Source of the DNA: Mediterranea sp. (in: CFB group bacteria)
GTDB lineage: Bacteria; Bacteroidota; Bacteroidia; Bacteroidales; Bacteroidaceae
Assembly (NCBI GenBank): GCA_031261805.1
Contig: JAISIX010000218.1
Location: 1 to 39,041 of the forward strand
Direction: 5' to 3'
DNA: 39,041 bases
Of this stretch, positions 10,001 to 18,498 are shown piece by piece. Within the stretch, counting starts at the first letter, position 1; each line of letters starts with the position of its first letter. Under the pieces are notes generated by a model, which worked only from the letters and a program-made list of their open reading frames with translations, was not told where the DNA came from and did no database searches. Made by a program: the position numbers and the translations under genes.

Positions 10001-10175
10001 CCCGACCCATAACATTGTCTTGATGAATGGACAATTGTTCAATCGATACTGGGCATCAAGTGGCGGTAGCGACTTCAAGCTTTCCGACCCTGCAGGTCTA
10101 TTCTTAGGCAACATCCTGGCCTATATCGTCAATGCCGCCCAATATGGCAAGACCTTTACCGACCAATTTAAATAA
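7044..10175 (+). CDS. Large tip-like fimbrial protein with four BACON-like domains
   Basis: The predicted product has 1043 residues. The lipobox is LAGC, with acylation expected at Cys24 if M1 is used; M6 is an alternative start. Residues about 40-350 resemble a fimbrillin/DUF4906-like N-terminal module, with KTINTLRLFFFEYSKDG as first strand. Four Ig-like segments follow, at about 366-452, 456-554, 556-654 and 655-752. They end in strands such as VIQTG, ITLSQTG and VFTQG. The last three carry the BACON-type tryptophans in SSDEWEAKI, KEQQEWIITF and SSGNWEATI. Residues about 753-1043 form a separate C-terminal domain rich in Tyr, Asp and Trp that I do not recognise. As the last and largest gene of the operon it most likely encodes the pilus tip, with the C-terminal domain as adhesive head. 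This is inference. Confidence 0.75.
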   Translation: MNEKLMNRFISFLTLSFLFLLAGCHLDMDEQQNSIRKENALTLNYSVREMTTENAKTRTTFPATAEEKTINTLRLFFFEYSKDGSGKFVESCTVKPDELTANNGNTLLQLPSTIQKDNAYVILAVANAPEEIYNLSDNQLKGKSEEAFTSEAQISITLDNKNLPIDSKNIAMSDRIVKEKGQRTLDINLERIPARIDITLRANGYMLQSASVWNAAMSSYIWGEKTDLKADHSKRFFTISQSFNFTSIQGLYALSNRVSKPEQKDEVTTCVVVGLRTAQDTNNDGIPDDFGKLQYYRINIVRDDMQYLKSNKVYHVNILNILSKGDENEEDAMNNPRLLLDVDTNYWNIDENGTIQSNGDDKLITGMSRIQFYPAGGTREISVITIGKGELRISEAALPAGITATLGSKKEDGNTTSYSLKITAQESDKEETGIITLEFNGMKATVKVIQTGKTTHFINVTPKDNIHFEANKDESSEDILIASSDEWEAKIYNGNYFSFDKTKSILSTEGSADDKINIYTTQENTGASANMSFVVFNLKKNPEVTATITLSQTGSGGISLDPGQKEVNFDASGLINKAKEFTVSTKEQQEWIITFEGNNDNHFVASPMSGGNDGKFTVSTSINTTTNKLHARLRVALKDMPNSFVVMDLYQAPQYITLSSNKPSTVVPTEGGKTEDIFVTSSGNWEATIETNGATKPATLSQSKGASGESFYVTFEANNTPGVYPTATVNVKIKGTNIGQTIVFTQGHVPPTEKLILMHQRGKGWDDCNIVAPNEGLFVTYYSEAIYEFYSNEMYFGPNSQYVQTAGKIDIQYNSSYLADPELDKKTTKDAAVRIYWDGYQDETYTNKFAYDWKNKSDKNVIVITMGDYYYENYGTLDLLQNLYSPKATQYKYDHFKNEEDHKKFTPQGAYESCNTPHGKKLWNYLLKDGPFTDGKMLNPEEIIYKNSWGGTHSTKGIEGWPDSFVPLIIRPDDSEGITYCQLGIDPTHNIVLMNGQLFNRYWASSGGSDFKLSDPAGLFLGNILAYIVNAAQYGKTFTDQFK

Positions 10176-10240
10176 ATGAAATAACTATCCATTGAAAATT
10201 CACCTTTGAAGAAAATGCCAGGATAACACTTATATACAGA

Positions 10241-10318
10241 TAAGCGGGCAAGGGAGCATCATTCACATCTTCTTTTACCATTCATGATTAGAGTCAAAGC
10301 CTCCCTTGCCTTCGCTTA
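10241..10318 (+). other. Imperfect inverted repeat downstream of the fimbrial operon
   Basis: TAAGCGGGCAAGGGAG (10241-10256) pairs with 10301-10318 with one bulge, across a loop of about 44 nt. No T tract follows. It could stabilise the 3' end of the fimbrial mRNA. Confidence 0.45.
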
Positions 10319-10387
10319 TCACAGTTCAAATTAGGTTTTTAAATAGTTCTAAGAGCAGAAGGTCTGTGAAGATTTAATGCATCAATC

Positions 10388-10430
10388 AAATGGTCGTAAG
10401 CAGGGATGCTTATGGCCATTTTCTTTTTTG
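10388..10430 (+). terminator. Strong intrinsic terminator of the fimbrial operon
   Basis: A 15-bp stem (10388-10402 with 10407-10421) contains two G-U pairs and a GGGA tetraloop, and is followed by TTCTTTTTTG. It lies about 210 nt past the last fimbrial gene and 100 nt before the carboxylase operon, so it separates the two units. Confidence 0.8.
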
Positions 10431-10531
10431 ATAAGACTATGTTATTCAGCATGAAACGCTAACATTTCCGTCTTTCCTTACGTTGCTTATAAGAAAGCCC
10501 GATTCTAAGTAAAACCGATAACATATCCCGA

Positions 10532-12076
10532 ATGAAAGAACTGATTAAAAAACTGGAAGAGCTCAACCGGGCAGCCGAACAAGGTGGCGGAGAAGCCCGG
10601 ATAGAGAAGCAACATGCGGCGGGCAAACTTACCGCCCGCGAACGCATTGAGTTGCTGCTGGAGAAAGGTTCGTTTGTAGAGACGGACAAGTTTGTAACCC
10701 ATCACTGTACCGACTTCGGTTTGGAAAAGCAGAAGATACCGGGTGACGGGGTGGTGACCGGCTACGGCCTGATAGGCAAACGGCTGGTATATGTCTTTGC
10801 ACAGGACTTCACCGTCTTTGGTGGCGCACTGTCCGAGACACACGCACAGAAAATCTGCAAGGTGATGGACCTGGCCATGCGGATGGGCGCCCCGGTCATC
10901 GGCTTGAACGACTCGGGCGGTGCCCGCATCCAGGAAGGGGTGCAGTCGCTGGCCGGCTACGCCGAGATATTCCAGCGCAACGTGATGGCCTCGGGCGTCA
11001 TCCCACAGATTAGCGCCATCATGGGGCCATGCGCCGGTGGAGCGGTCTACTCACCCGCCATGACGGACTTCATCCTCATGGTGAAGAACTCCAGCTATAT
11101 GTTCATCACCGGCCCCGACGTGGTGAAGAGCGTGACGCAGGAAGAGGTAACCAAGGAAGAGCTGGGCGGAGCGGGGATACACACCACCCGTTCGGGCGTG
11201 GCACACCTGGCTGCCGAGAACGACATCGAGTGCCTCCACTACATCCGCGAGCTAATCTCTTACCTGCCCGGCAACAACATGGAAGAGCCACCCTTCGTGG
11301 CCACCGGCGACTCCCCCACCCGCCTCACCCCCGAGCTGCAGGAACTCATCCCCACCAACCCCAACCAGCCGTACGACATACGCACGATGATAGAGACGGT
11401 GGCCGACGACGGCAACTTCTTCGAGCTGCAGCCCGACTACGCCGCCAACATCGTCATCGGCTACATCCGCCTCAACGGCAAGACCATCGGCGTGGTAGCC
11501 AACCAACCCCTTGTGTTGGCCGGCACGCTCGACATCAACGCCTCGGTGAAAGCCGCGCGCTTCGTACGCTTCTGCGACGCCTTCAACATCCCGCTACTCA
11601 CCCTCGTCGACGTGCCCGGCTTCCTGCCCGGCGTGGACCAGGAGTACGGCGGCATTATCCGCAACGGTGCCAAGCTGCTCTACGCCTACTGCGAGGCCAC
11701 CGTGCCCAAGGTGACGGTCATCACCCGCAAGGCGTACGGCGGCGCCTACGACGTGATGAGTTCCAAGCACATCCGGGGCGACGTGAACTTCGCCTACCCC
11801 ACCGCCGAGATTGCCGTGATGGGGGCCGACGGGGCGGTGAATATCCTCTTCCGCAAGGAGATACAAGCCGCCAAAGATGCCGACGCCAAGCGCAAGGAGC
11901 TGCAGGACGACTACCGCGAGAAGTTCGCCAACCCCTACCGCGCCGCCGAGCTGGGCTATGTGGACGAGGTAATCGACCCCGCCATCACCCGCGAACGGTT
12001 GGTGCGCAGCTTCGAAATGCTGGCCAACAAGCGGCAGCCCAACCCACCCAAGAAACACGCTAACCTCCCACTCTAA
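10532..12076 (+). CDS. Acyl-CoA carboxylase carboxyltransferase subunit (propionyl/methylmalonyl-CoA type)
   Basis: The predicted product has 514 residues, the usual length for this family. The N-terminal half contains the crotonase-like core with [15 protein letters not shown] and the oxyanion-type motif GPCAGG (165-170). The C-terminal half has [20 protein letters not shown] and [18 protein letters not shown]. The enzyme moves CO2 from carboxybiotin to an acyl-CoA. Asp407 in GGAYDVM aligns by motif with the Asp of Streptomyces PccB that favours propionyl-CoA, so propionyl-CoA is the likely substrate. No membrane subunit of a sodium-pumping decarboxylase is adjacent, which favours a soluble carboxylase. 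It heads a three-gene operon. Gaps are 14 and 28 nt. Confidence 0.9.
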   Translation: MKELIKKLEELNRAAEQGGGEARIEKQHAAGKLTARERIELLLEKGSFVETDKFVTHHCTDFGLEKQKIPGDGVVTGYGLIGKRLVYVFAQDFTVFGGALSETHAQKICKVMDLAMRMGAPVIGLNDSGGARIQEGVQSLAGYAEIFQRNVMASGVIPQISAIMGPCAGGAVYSPAMTDFILMVKNSSYMFITGPDVVKSVTQEEVTKEELGGAGIHTTRSGVAHLAAENDIECLHYIRELISYLPGNNMEEPPFVATGDSPTRLTPELQELIPTNPNQPYDIRTMIETVADDGNFFELQPDYAANIVIGYIRLNGKTIGVVANQPLVLAGTLDINASVKAARFVRFCDAFNIPLLTLVDVPGFLPGVDQEYGGIIRNGAKLLYAYCEATVPKVTVITRKAYGGAYDVMSSKHIRGDVNFAYPTAEIAVMGADGAVNILFRKEIQAAKDADAKRKELQDDYREKFANPYRAAELGYVDEVIDPAITRERLVRSFEMLANKRQPNPPKKHANLPL

Positions 12077-12090
12077 AAGCTACGTACGTT

Positions 12091-13602
12091 ATGATAAAGA
12101 AAATATTAGTGGCCAACCGGGGCGAGATTGCCATGCGCATCTTTCGCACCTGCCGGGTGATGGATATCTCCACCGTGGCCGTCTACACACACGTGGACCG
12201 CGGCGCGCTCCACGTCCGCTATGCCGAGGAGGCCTACTGCATCTCCTCCACGCCCGACGACACCTCGTACCTCAAGCCCGAACAGATACTCGCCATCGCC
12301 AAGCAGACGGGCGCCGCCATTCATCCGGGCTACGGCTTCCTCTCGGAGAATGCCGACTTCGCCCGCCGTTGCGAGGAGGAGGGCGTCATCTTCATCGGTC
12401 CCAGTGCCGACATCATCGCCCGCATGGGCATCAAGACGGAAGCCCGCCGCATCATGCGCGAGGCAGGGCTGCCCATCGTGCCCGGCACCGAAGAGGCCGT
12501 GAAGGGCATCGACGAGGTGAAACGCGTGGCTCGCGAGATAGGCTACCCCATCATGCTGAAAGCCTTGGCCGGCGGCGGTGGCAAGGGGATGCGCCTGGTA
12601 CGCTCCGAGGAGGAGGTGGCCACCGCCCTGAGGCTCTCGCAGTCGGAGGCCGGCACCTCCTTCGGCAACGATGCCGTGTACGTGGAGAAGTACATCGAAA
12701 ACCCGCATCACATCGAGGTACAGATACTGGGTGACAAATACGGCAACGTGGTACACCTCGGCGAGCGCGAATGCTCCATACAGCGCCGCAACCAGAAGGT
12801 GATAGAGGAGTGCCCGTCGCCCTTCGTCAAGGAGGCCACCCGGCGGAAACTGCTCGCCGTGGCCGTGGAGGCCTGCAAGCACATCGGCTACTACAGCGCC
12901 GGCACGCTGGAGTTCATGATGGACAAGGACCAGCACTTCTACTTCCTCGAGATGAACACCCGCCTGCAAGTGGAGCACCCCGTGACGGAAGAGTGCACGG
13001 GCGTGGACCTGGTGCGCGACATGATTACCGTGGCCGAAGGCAACCCGCTGCCCTACAAGCAGGACGACATCCGCTTCGACGGGTCGGCCATCGAGTGCCG
13101 CATCTACGCCGAAGACCCGGAGAACAACTTCATGCCCTCGCCCGGCATCATCACCGTGCGCGAGGCTCCCGAAGGGCGTAACGTGCGCTTGGACAGCGCT
13201 GCTTATGCAGGCTTCGAGGTGTCGCTCCACTACGACCCCATGATAGCCAAGCTCACCTGCTGGGGACGGACCCGTGCCTCGGCCATGGCCAGCATGGCAC
13301 GTGCCCTGCGCGAGTACAAGATACTGGGCATCAAGACCACCATTCCCTTCCACCAACGGGTGTTGAAGAACGCCGCCTTCATAGAAGGCAAGTACGACAC
13401 CACCTTCATCGACACCCGCTTCGACAAGGAAGACCTCAAGCGCCGGCAGAACGCCGACCCCACCGTGGCCGTGATAGCCGCCGCCCTGCGCCACTACGAG
13501 CAGGAGAAGGAACAGGCAGCTCGTGCCACCACGCTGCCCGTGGTAGGCGAGTCGCTCTGGAAGCACTACGGCAAGCTGCAGATGGCCGCCAACAATTACT
13601 AA
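12091..13602 (+). CDS. accC: Biotin carboxylase subunit
   Basis: The predicted product has 503 residues. It opens with ILVANRGEIAMRIFRTC, the classic biotin-carboxylase N-terminus. The ATP-grasp domain shows GGGGKGMRLV (about 161-170), EKYIENPHHIEVQILGD and ECSIQRRNQKVIEE. EMNTRLQVEHPVTE carries Glu287, Asn289 and Arg291, the catalytic and metal-binding group of the family. It carboxylates the biotin of the downstream carrier using ATP and bicarbonate. The context with a PCC-type carboxyltransferase suggests propionyl-CoA carboxylation rather than fatty-acid synthesis. The roughly 50 residues beyond the core occur in many acyl-CoA carboxylase subunits. Confidence 0.92.
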   Translation: MIKKILVANRGEIAMRIFRTCRVMDISTVAVYTHVDRGALHVRYAEEAYCISSTPDDTSYLKPEQILAIAKQTGAAIHPGYGFLSENADFARRCEEEGVIFIGPSADIIARMGIKTEARRIMREAGLPIVPGTEEAVKGIDEVKRVAREIGYPIMLKALAGGGGKGMRLVRSEEEVATALRLSQSEAGTSFGNDAVYVEKYIENPHHIEVQILGDKYGNVVHLGERECSIQRRNQKVIEECPSPFVKEATRRKLLAVAVEACKHIGYYSAGTLEFMMDKDQHFYFLEMNTRLQVEHPVTEECTGVDLVRDMITVAEGNPLPYKQDDIRFDGSAIECRIYAEDPENNFMPSPGIITVREAPEGRNVRLDSAAYAGFEVSLHYDPMIAKLTCWGRTRASAMASMARALREYKILGIKTTIPFHQRVLKNAAFIEGKYDTTFIDTRFDKEDLKRRQNADPTVAVIAAALRHYEQEKEQAARATTLPVVGESLWKHYGKLQMAANNY

Positions 13603-13630
13603 CCCCTAAACGGAAAAGGAGAAGACAAGT

Positions 13631-14155
13631 ATGAGTACATTAGCAACATACTACGCCAAGCTGCCGGACATGCCGGAAGCCGAATACAAAGTGGAGATAC
13701 TCGAGGACGGCCCGATAAAGAAGGTAGCCGTCGACGGCAAGGTGTACGAAGTAGACTACAACCAGGGAGGCGACTCCCTCTACTCACTCATCATCGGCCA
13801 CCACTCGCACGGCGTGCAGATTTCGCCCTCGGGACACAACGCCTACACGGTGATGAACCATGGCGAGGTGTACCAGATAGAGCTGCAGAGCGAGATGGAA
13901 CGCATCCACCACACCCGTGGCGAGGGTGCCGCCGCCATAGGCCGACAGGTGGTGCAAGCCCCCATGCCGGGCGTCATCCTGAAGGTGTACGTACAGAAAG
14001 GCGACGCCGTGAAACCCGGTGACCCGCTCTGCGTACTGGTAGCCATGAAGATGGAGAACGAGATACGCTCCACCACCGAGGGGGTGGTGAAGGAAGTACT
14101 CGTAGAAGCCAACCAGAAGGTAGGTATGAACGAGCGGGTACTGGTCATTGAATGA
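13631..14155 (+). CDS. Biotin carboxyl carrier protein of the acyl-CoA carboxylase
   Basis: The predicted product has 174 residues. The C-terminal biotinyl domain spans about 100-174, with QAPMPGVILKVYVQKGDAV and the biotinylation motif AMKMEN, where Lys140 is the expected attachment site. The N-terminal half (YKVEILEDGPIKKVAVDGKV) resembles the extra domain of oxaloacetate or methylmalonyl-CoA decarboxylase carrier subunits. AAAAGGAGAAG precedes the ATG, supporting this start. It closes the operon and ends 11 nt before the stop codon of a convergent gene, leaving no room for a conventional terminator. Confidence 0.9.
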   Translation: MSTLATYYAKLPDMPEAEYKVEILEDGPIKKVAVDGKVYEVDYNQGGDSLYSLIIGHHSHGVQISPSGHNAYTVMNHGEVYQIELQSEMERIHHTRGEGAAAIGRQVVQAPMPGVILKVYVQKGDAVKPGDPLCVLVAMKMENEIRSTTEGVVKEVLVEANQKVGMNERVLVIE

Positions 14156-14166
14156 CCCGCGGCCCG

Positions 14167-16686
14167 CTAATCGCCCCCCTGCCCGCCACCACCGCCACCG
14201 CCGCTCTTCACGTCGTCGTTGACGATGGAGCGGGCAGCCTTCTTCACACTGGCCCGTAGCTCGCCAATGCGGTAGCTCACGCTGAAGCCGAAGCGGCGAC
14301 GCACCAGCTTGTACAGGCTGGAGCTGGAGAAGCCAATGCCCGAGGTCTCGTTCTTGAACTCAGAGTACTTCGTAAAAAAGTTGCCCACAAAGGCCGAGAG
14401 GGTGAGCCGTTTCTTGAGGAACGACTTATAGAGGCTCAAGCTGTAGTCGGAGAAGGAGGTGCCTTTACCTTGCAGCTGCACCCACGGCGTCTGCCCCATG
14501 ATGTTGAGGCTGATGCGCCAGTCGTGGGGGAACGACTGCTGTATGCCTCCGTAGGCAAACATGTTCCAGCCGTCGTTCTTCAAGCCGTTGGCACCTTTCA
14601 TGTTCACGTATCCACCGTATAAGTTGGCGTAGACGCGAGTGGTGGACGACGCGTTCCAGTTGACGTATCCGCTCAGGTTGAGGTTGCGGCTCTTGCCGAT
14701 GTTCTGGTACGTGGTATAGAGCACGTCGGACTTCCCCGTCGGGTTCTGCAAGCCGGGGATGTCGTTGTCGTTCACCACCGTGGTGACCGACTCGATGCTG
14801 TTGTTCACGAACGAGTAGCTAAGGGACAGGTTGAGGTTGAACTTCTGGGTAAAGTTGCTATAGCTGAGGTTGAACGAGTGGCTCTTCTCGTTGTCAAGCT
14901 TGGAGTTGCCTTGGCTGATGGCCTTGGGGTTACTGTCGTCGATATAAGGGTTGAGCAGATAGATGCCCGGACGGTAGATACGCATGTTGTAGCCCACACG
15001 GATGTTGGACATGTCGGTAATCTTGTAGCCCAGCGACGCGGAAGGAACGAGGTCGTTGAAGTGCTTCTTGAAATTGGCTCCCGGCCCAAGCAGGTACTTC
15101 ACGTTCTGTATGGTGTGCTCGTAGCGCAGCCCCACGCGTCCGCTCAGTCGCTTCACCTTCAGCCCATAGCCCAAGTATCCGGCTATGATGTCGTTCAGGT
15201 GCTTGTAGTGCGAGGTGCGGTGTTGGTCGAGGGTGTCGGTACCGGCGGCTACATCCTGCTTGTAGAGGTCGTTCTCCGACTGGTTATTGCGCATGATGTA
15301 CTTTACCCCACCCTCTATGGTGTGCAGCTTGCCGATGGGCGTTGTATAGTCGGCTTGGAAGGTATGCTCGGTGGTATTTTGCGAACCGTCGGTACGCTGG
15401 CCAATGAGCTGCTTCACCTCGGCGTCCCAGTAAGCGTCGTAGACGGGGGCGATATCGTAGTCGAAGTGGCTGTCGCTGTTCTCCGGACGGGTATTGATTT
15501 TGTACGACAGGGTGAACATGCGCTCCTTCACCTTGCGCGAGATGCGTTGGTAGTCGAGGCCACCGTCGATGGAGTACCAGCTGGACTTGGAGCGATTGCT
15601 GTTGGCATATTGGTAACCTCCGTGTTGGAGTGACGTGGCTACGTAGTCGGACAGTCCGTTGGAGTTGTTGCCTCCTCCCCACAGGCCAAACGAAAGGCTT
15701 ACCATGCGTAGCGTGTCGATGTCGTAGCTCGCCTCCACGCTACCGGACTGGAAGTCGCCGCGGCTTTTGCTGCTGCCCGTCGACCCGGCATCCTTCGTCA
15801 GTCCCTCCACCTCAGTGTGTTGTTGGCTCTCCGAATAGTTACGGGGGCCATACGAGCGGTTGTAGTTGTAACGTCCGCTCACCGTCAGCTTGCCGCTCTT
15901 CACGGTACCGAACAGGCCTCCTCCCGCCCCGGTGGTCGATGCATTGGCGCTAAAGGTAGCCGTATATCCCTCCACGCCGCTTCCCACGGTGACGATGTTC
16001 AGTATGCCTCCCACACCTTCGGCGTCGTACTTGGGACCGGGGTTGGTGATGACCTCTATGTGCTTGATGCTATTGGCCGGCATACTCTTCAGCACCTCGG
16101 TGGGGTTGTTGCTCATCATGTTGTTGGGCTTGCCGTTGACGTACACCTTGAAGCTGCTACTGCCGTTCACTTTGATGTTGTCTTCACCGTCTACGGTGAC
16201 AAGAGGCACTTTGCGCAGCATCTCCAGCAGCGAGTTGCTCTGCGAATCGGGGTCATCTTGTACATTGTATTCTATCTTATCCACATCGGCTTTCACCAGG
16301 GGCTTTTGCGCCACAATGTTGACTTGCCCCAGTTCGGTGGTGGCATCACTGATGGTAAGTGTCCCGAAGTCCACCTCCTTAGTGCCTGCCTTGACGGTGA
16401 AGTCTTTCACCACGCTTGCCCGCCCTACAGACGAGAAGGTGATGACAAAGTTGCCGCTACCGTTCACTTTCTCGCGGAAGGCACCGTTCATGTCGGTGAC
16501 AAACATCTTCACGGCTTTCGCAGGCATTTCTTTCTTCGTTACTTTCACGGTAGCATAAGGTTCTCCTTTTTGAGTCAAAGAGTCGACCAATACCCCTTTA
16601 AGATAGAACGAAGGCGTAACGTTTTGTGCCATTCCAAAGACTGACAAGAGCAGCATGGCAAGCAATAATAAGTTTCTTTGTTTCAT
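14167..16686 (-). CDS. TonB-receptor-like outer-membrane beta-barrel protein
   Basis: The predicted product has 839 residues. A signal peptide ends near GMAQ (about residue 21). Residues about 28-115 form a carboxypeptidase-regulatory-like domain (GVLVDSLTQKGEPYATVKV). Residues about 125-240 form a plug-like domain with VKVNGSSSFKVYVNGKPNNM and ITNPGPKYDAEGVGGILNIV. The rest is a large beta-barrel of the OMP_b-brl_3 type. The C-terminus ends in a glycine tail containing seven consecutive Gly before QGGD, unlike the terminal aromatic of most barrels. The substrate is not evident, and no SusD-like partner is next to it. It is convergent with the carboxylase operon and divergent from the SDR gene. 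Confidence 0.85.
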   Translation of the reverse strand: MKQRNLLLLAMLLLSVFGMAQNVTPSFYLKGVLVDSLTQKGEPYATVKVTKKEMPAKAVKMFVTDMNGAFREKVNGSGNFVITFSSVGRASVVKDFTVKAGTKEVDFGTLTISDATTELGQVNIVAQKPLVKADVDKIEYNVQDDPDSQSNSLLEMLRKVPLVTVDGEDNIKVNGSSSFKVYVNGKPNNMMSNNPTEVLKSMPANSIKHIEVITNPGPKYDAEGVGGILNIVTVGSGVEGYTATFSANASTTGAGGGLFGTVKSGKLTVSGRYNYNRSYGPRNYSESQQHTEVEGLTKDAGSTGSSKSRGDFQSGSVEASYDIDTLRMVSLSFGLWGGGNNSNGLSDYVATSLQHGGYQYANSNRSKSSWYSIDGGLDYQRISRKVKERMFTLSYKINTRPENSDSHFDYDIAPVYDAYWDAEVKQLIGQRTDGSQNTTEHTFQADYTTPIGKLHTIEGGVKYIMRNNQSENDLYKQDVAAGTDTLDQHRTSHYKHLNDIIAGYLGYGLKVKRLSGRVGLRYEHTIQNVKYLLGPGANFKKHFNDLVPSASLGYKITDMSNIRVGYNMRIYRPGIYLLNPYIDDSNPKAISQGNSKLDNEKSHSFNLSYSNFTQKFNLNLSLSYSFVNNSIESVTTVVNDNDIPGLQNPTGKSDVLYTTYQNIGKSRNLNLSGYVNWNASSTTRVYANLYGGYVNMKGANGLKNDGWNMFAYGGIQQSFPHDWRISLNIMGQTPWVQLQGKGTSFSDYSLSLYKSFLKKRLTLSAFVGNFFTKYSEFKNETSGIGFSSSSLYKLVRRRFGFSVSYRIGELRASVKKAARSIVNDDVKSGGGGGGGQGGD

Positions 16687-16752
16687 GGGTCGTTCAAGTA
16701 AATACGAATTAAGTCACTGTTCCACCGATGCTTATCAGCAGATAATGCACGG

Positions 16753-16783
16753 CAAAGATGTGCACATTATTCATCATACGCAA
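16753..16783 (-). promoter_or_regulatory. Promoter of the outer-membrane barrel gene
   Basis: Read on the minus strand, TTG (16783-16781) and CATCTTTG (16760-16753) are separated by 20 nt. The second matches the -7 consensus TAnnTTTG at all but the first base. Confidence 0.6.
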
Positions 16784-16858
16784 CTTTCCGTTCCAGCAAT
16801 ATCTATCCATTACTCTTTTTTAACGCAGCAGGCGCACCAACCTATACCCATTAGGATG

Positions 16859-16866
16859 TACTTTTG
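16859..16866 (+). promoter_or_regulatory. -7 element upstream of the SDR gene
   Basis: TACTTTTG matches the Bacteroidetes -7 consensus and lies 31 nt before the ATG at 16898. I see no convincing -33 TTG at the ideal distance. Confidence 0.6.
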
Positions 16867-16897
16867 TCCTCCATAAAGAATATAAACCCCAAACAGA

Positions 16898-17662
16898 ATG
16901 GAAAGAAAGATTGTTTTAATCACCGGTGCCAGTAGCGGGATAGGCGAAGGATGCGCCCGGAAGTTCGCATCCCAAGGATGGAACCTGATACTGAACGCCC
17001 GTCACATAGAGAAGCTGGAAGCCCTGAAGGCAGAGCTGGAGCAGAAGTACGGTATTTTGGTATATGTGGCCCCTTTCGACGTACGCGACCGTAAGGCAGC
17101 TGCCGAGGTGCTGAACGAATTGCCCGCCAAATGGAAAGCCATCGACGTACTGGTGAACAACGCCGGACTCGTCATCGGCGTAGACAAGGAGTTTGAAGGC
17201 AACCTTGACGAGTGGGACATCGTGATAGACACCAACATCAAAGGGCTACTTGCCCTCACACGTTTGGTAGTGCCCGGCATGGTGGAACGCGGACGAGGAC
17301 ACATCATCAACATAGGGAGCATCGCCGGCGAAGCCGCCTACCCCGGCGGAAGCGTCTATTGCGCCACCAAGGCAGCCGTCAAGGCACTGTCGGACGGGTT
17401 GCGCATCGACCTGGTCGACACCCCGCTACGAGTGACGAACGTCAAGCCAGGCATGGTAGAGACCAACTTCACCGTGGTGCGTTACCGGGGCGACAAGGCC
17501 GCTGCCGACGACTTCTACAAAGGCATCCGCGCCCTCAGTGGCGACGACGTGGCCGAGACCGTCTATTTTGCAGCCTCAGCACCTGCCCATATACAGATAG
17601 CTGAGGTGTTGTTGATGCCCACCTATCAGGCCACGGGCACCATCTCGTACAAGAAACGATAA
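16898..17662 (+). CDS. Short-chain dehydrogenase/reductase (YdfG-like)
   Basis: The predicted product has 254 residues, a classical SDR length. The cofactor motif TGASSGIG lies at 9-16, NNAG at about 87-90, and the catalytic group is Ser141, Tyr154 and Lys158 in the YxxxK motif. Asn33-Ala-Arg35 after the second strand is typical of NADP-preferring members. The overall pattern resembles YdfG-type 3-hydroxy acid or serine dehydrogenases, but the substrate cannot be fixed from sequence. It is transcribed alone from the promoter just upstream. Confidence 0.85.
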   Translation: MERKIVLITGASSGIGEGCARKFASQGWNLILNARHIEKLEALKAELEQKYGILVYVAPFDVRDRKAAAEVLNELPAKWKAIDVLVNNAGLVIGVDKEFEGNLDEWDIVIDTNIKGLLALTRLVVPGMVERGRGHIINIGSIAGEAAYPGGSVYCATKAAVKALSDGLRIDLVDTPLRVTNVKPGMVETNFTVVRYRGDKAAADDFYKGIRALSGDDVAETVYFAASAPAHIQIAEVLLMPTYQATGTISYKKR

Positions 17663-17690
17663 GCGAAGCTGCGTTTTTTTCGGTATTCGC

Positions 17691-17721
17691 TTTGCTGGGT
17701 GGTGGAATTTTTATTATTTTG
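17691..17721 (+). promoter_or_regulatory. Promoter of the SPOR lipoprotein gene
   Basis: TTTG (17691-17694) and TATTTTG (17715-17721) are separated by 20 nt. The expected start near 17728 leaves a leader of about 95 nt that opens with a small hairpin (GCTTTG at 17732-17737 with CAAAGC at 17744-17749). Confidence 0.6.
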
Positions 17722-17821
17722 CCACCCATAAGCTTTGTTTATGCAAAGCAAGGGTATGAGAGCGAAAGAACGGCGCCCTGCCATCGAACTTAGAATTATT
17801 AATTTTTAAAACTAATAGGTA

Positions 17822-18313
17822 ATGAAGAAATTGGTACTAATAGGAATGGGAGCATGCTTAGTGCTGGCCTTTTCGTCATGCAAGTCGAGCGAGAGTGCTT
17901 ACAAAAAAGCGTATGAGAAAGCCAAACAACAAGAGTTGGTCGAACCCCAGACAGAAGCACCCGCCGAAGTGACTCCGGTGGCTGTAGCTCCGGCTCCCAA
18001 AGCAGTTGATACCTCCGGCGTACGCCAAGAGAAGGTGACGGTAGTGTCGGGCAATGCCGATGGCCTGAAAGACTTCAGCGTAGTGGCAGGCAGCTTCGGC
18101 GTGAAAGCCAATGCCGAAGGCTTGAAGGATTGGTTGGACGGACAGGGCTACCACTCTGTCATCGCGTTCAATGCCGAAAAAGCCATGTACCGTGTCATCG
18201 TCAGCACCTTTGCCGACAAGACTGAAGCTGCGCAAGCTCGCAACTCATTCAAAGCAAAGTATCCCAACCGCTCGGACTTCCAAGGCGCTTGGCTGCTGTA
18301 CAGAGTGTACTAA
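17822..18313 (+). CDS. SPOR-domain lipoprotein
   Basis: The predicted product has 163 residues. A lipobox-like FSSC places the acylated Cys at 20. Residues about 25-75 form a charged, then Pro/Ala/Val-rich linker. Residues about 80-163 form a SPOR-like domain (DFSVVAGSFGVKANAEGLKD, then MYRVIVSTFADKTEAAQARN), which binds denuded glycan strands at division septa in other bacteria. An outer-membrane-attached, peptidoglycan-binding cell-envelope role is likely. It has its own promoter and is followed 17 nt later by a strong terminator. Confidence 0.85.
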   Translation: MKKLVLIGMGACLVLAFSSCKSSESAYKKAYEKAKQQELVEPQTEAPAEVTPVAVAPAPKAVDTSGVRQEKVTVVSGNADGLKDFSVVAGSFGVKANAEGLKDWLDGQGYHSVIAFNAEKAMYRVIVSTFADKTEAAQARNSFKAKYPNRSDFQGAWLLYRVY

Positions 18314-18330
18314 AAAGAAGAAGATTCCCC

Positions 18331-18371
18331 GAAGAGGCCGGCTGCCAAGGAGCAGCCGGCCTCTTCTTGTT
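18331..18371 (+). terminator. Intrinsic terminator of the SPOR lipoprotein gene
   Basis: GAAGAGGCCGGCTGC (18331-18345) pairs perfectly with 18352-18366 around a 6-nt loop, followed by TTGTTT. Confidence 0.85.
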
Positions 18372-18426
18372 TAGAGGGAGCACAACTGATTCTTCATTCC
18401 CCATTTTTCTTTTCCCACACTAAAGC

Positions 18427-18470
18427 AATAAAAAAAGTGGGGATGTCATCACTCTGGACGCATCCCCACT
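18427..18470 (-). terminator. Intrinsic terminator of the small-peptide unit
   Basis: Read on the minus strand, AGTGGGGATG (18470-18461) pairs with CATCCCCACT (18445-18436) across a 15-nt loop and runs into TTTTTTATT. It lies 28 nt past the stop codon of the second small peptide gene, which supports real transcription of that unit. Confidence 0.75.
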
Positions 18471-18498
18471 CGATTTCCACGGAGTGTACTTTCTCTCA

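Noticed and set aside
10532-14155. Sodium-pumping methylmalonyl-CoA decarboxylase operon
   Set aside because: No membrane beta subunit or small gamma/delta-like subunit is present between or beside the three genes.
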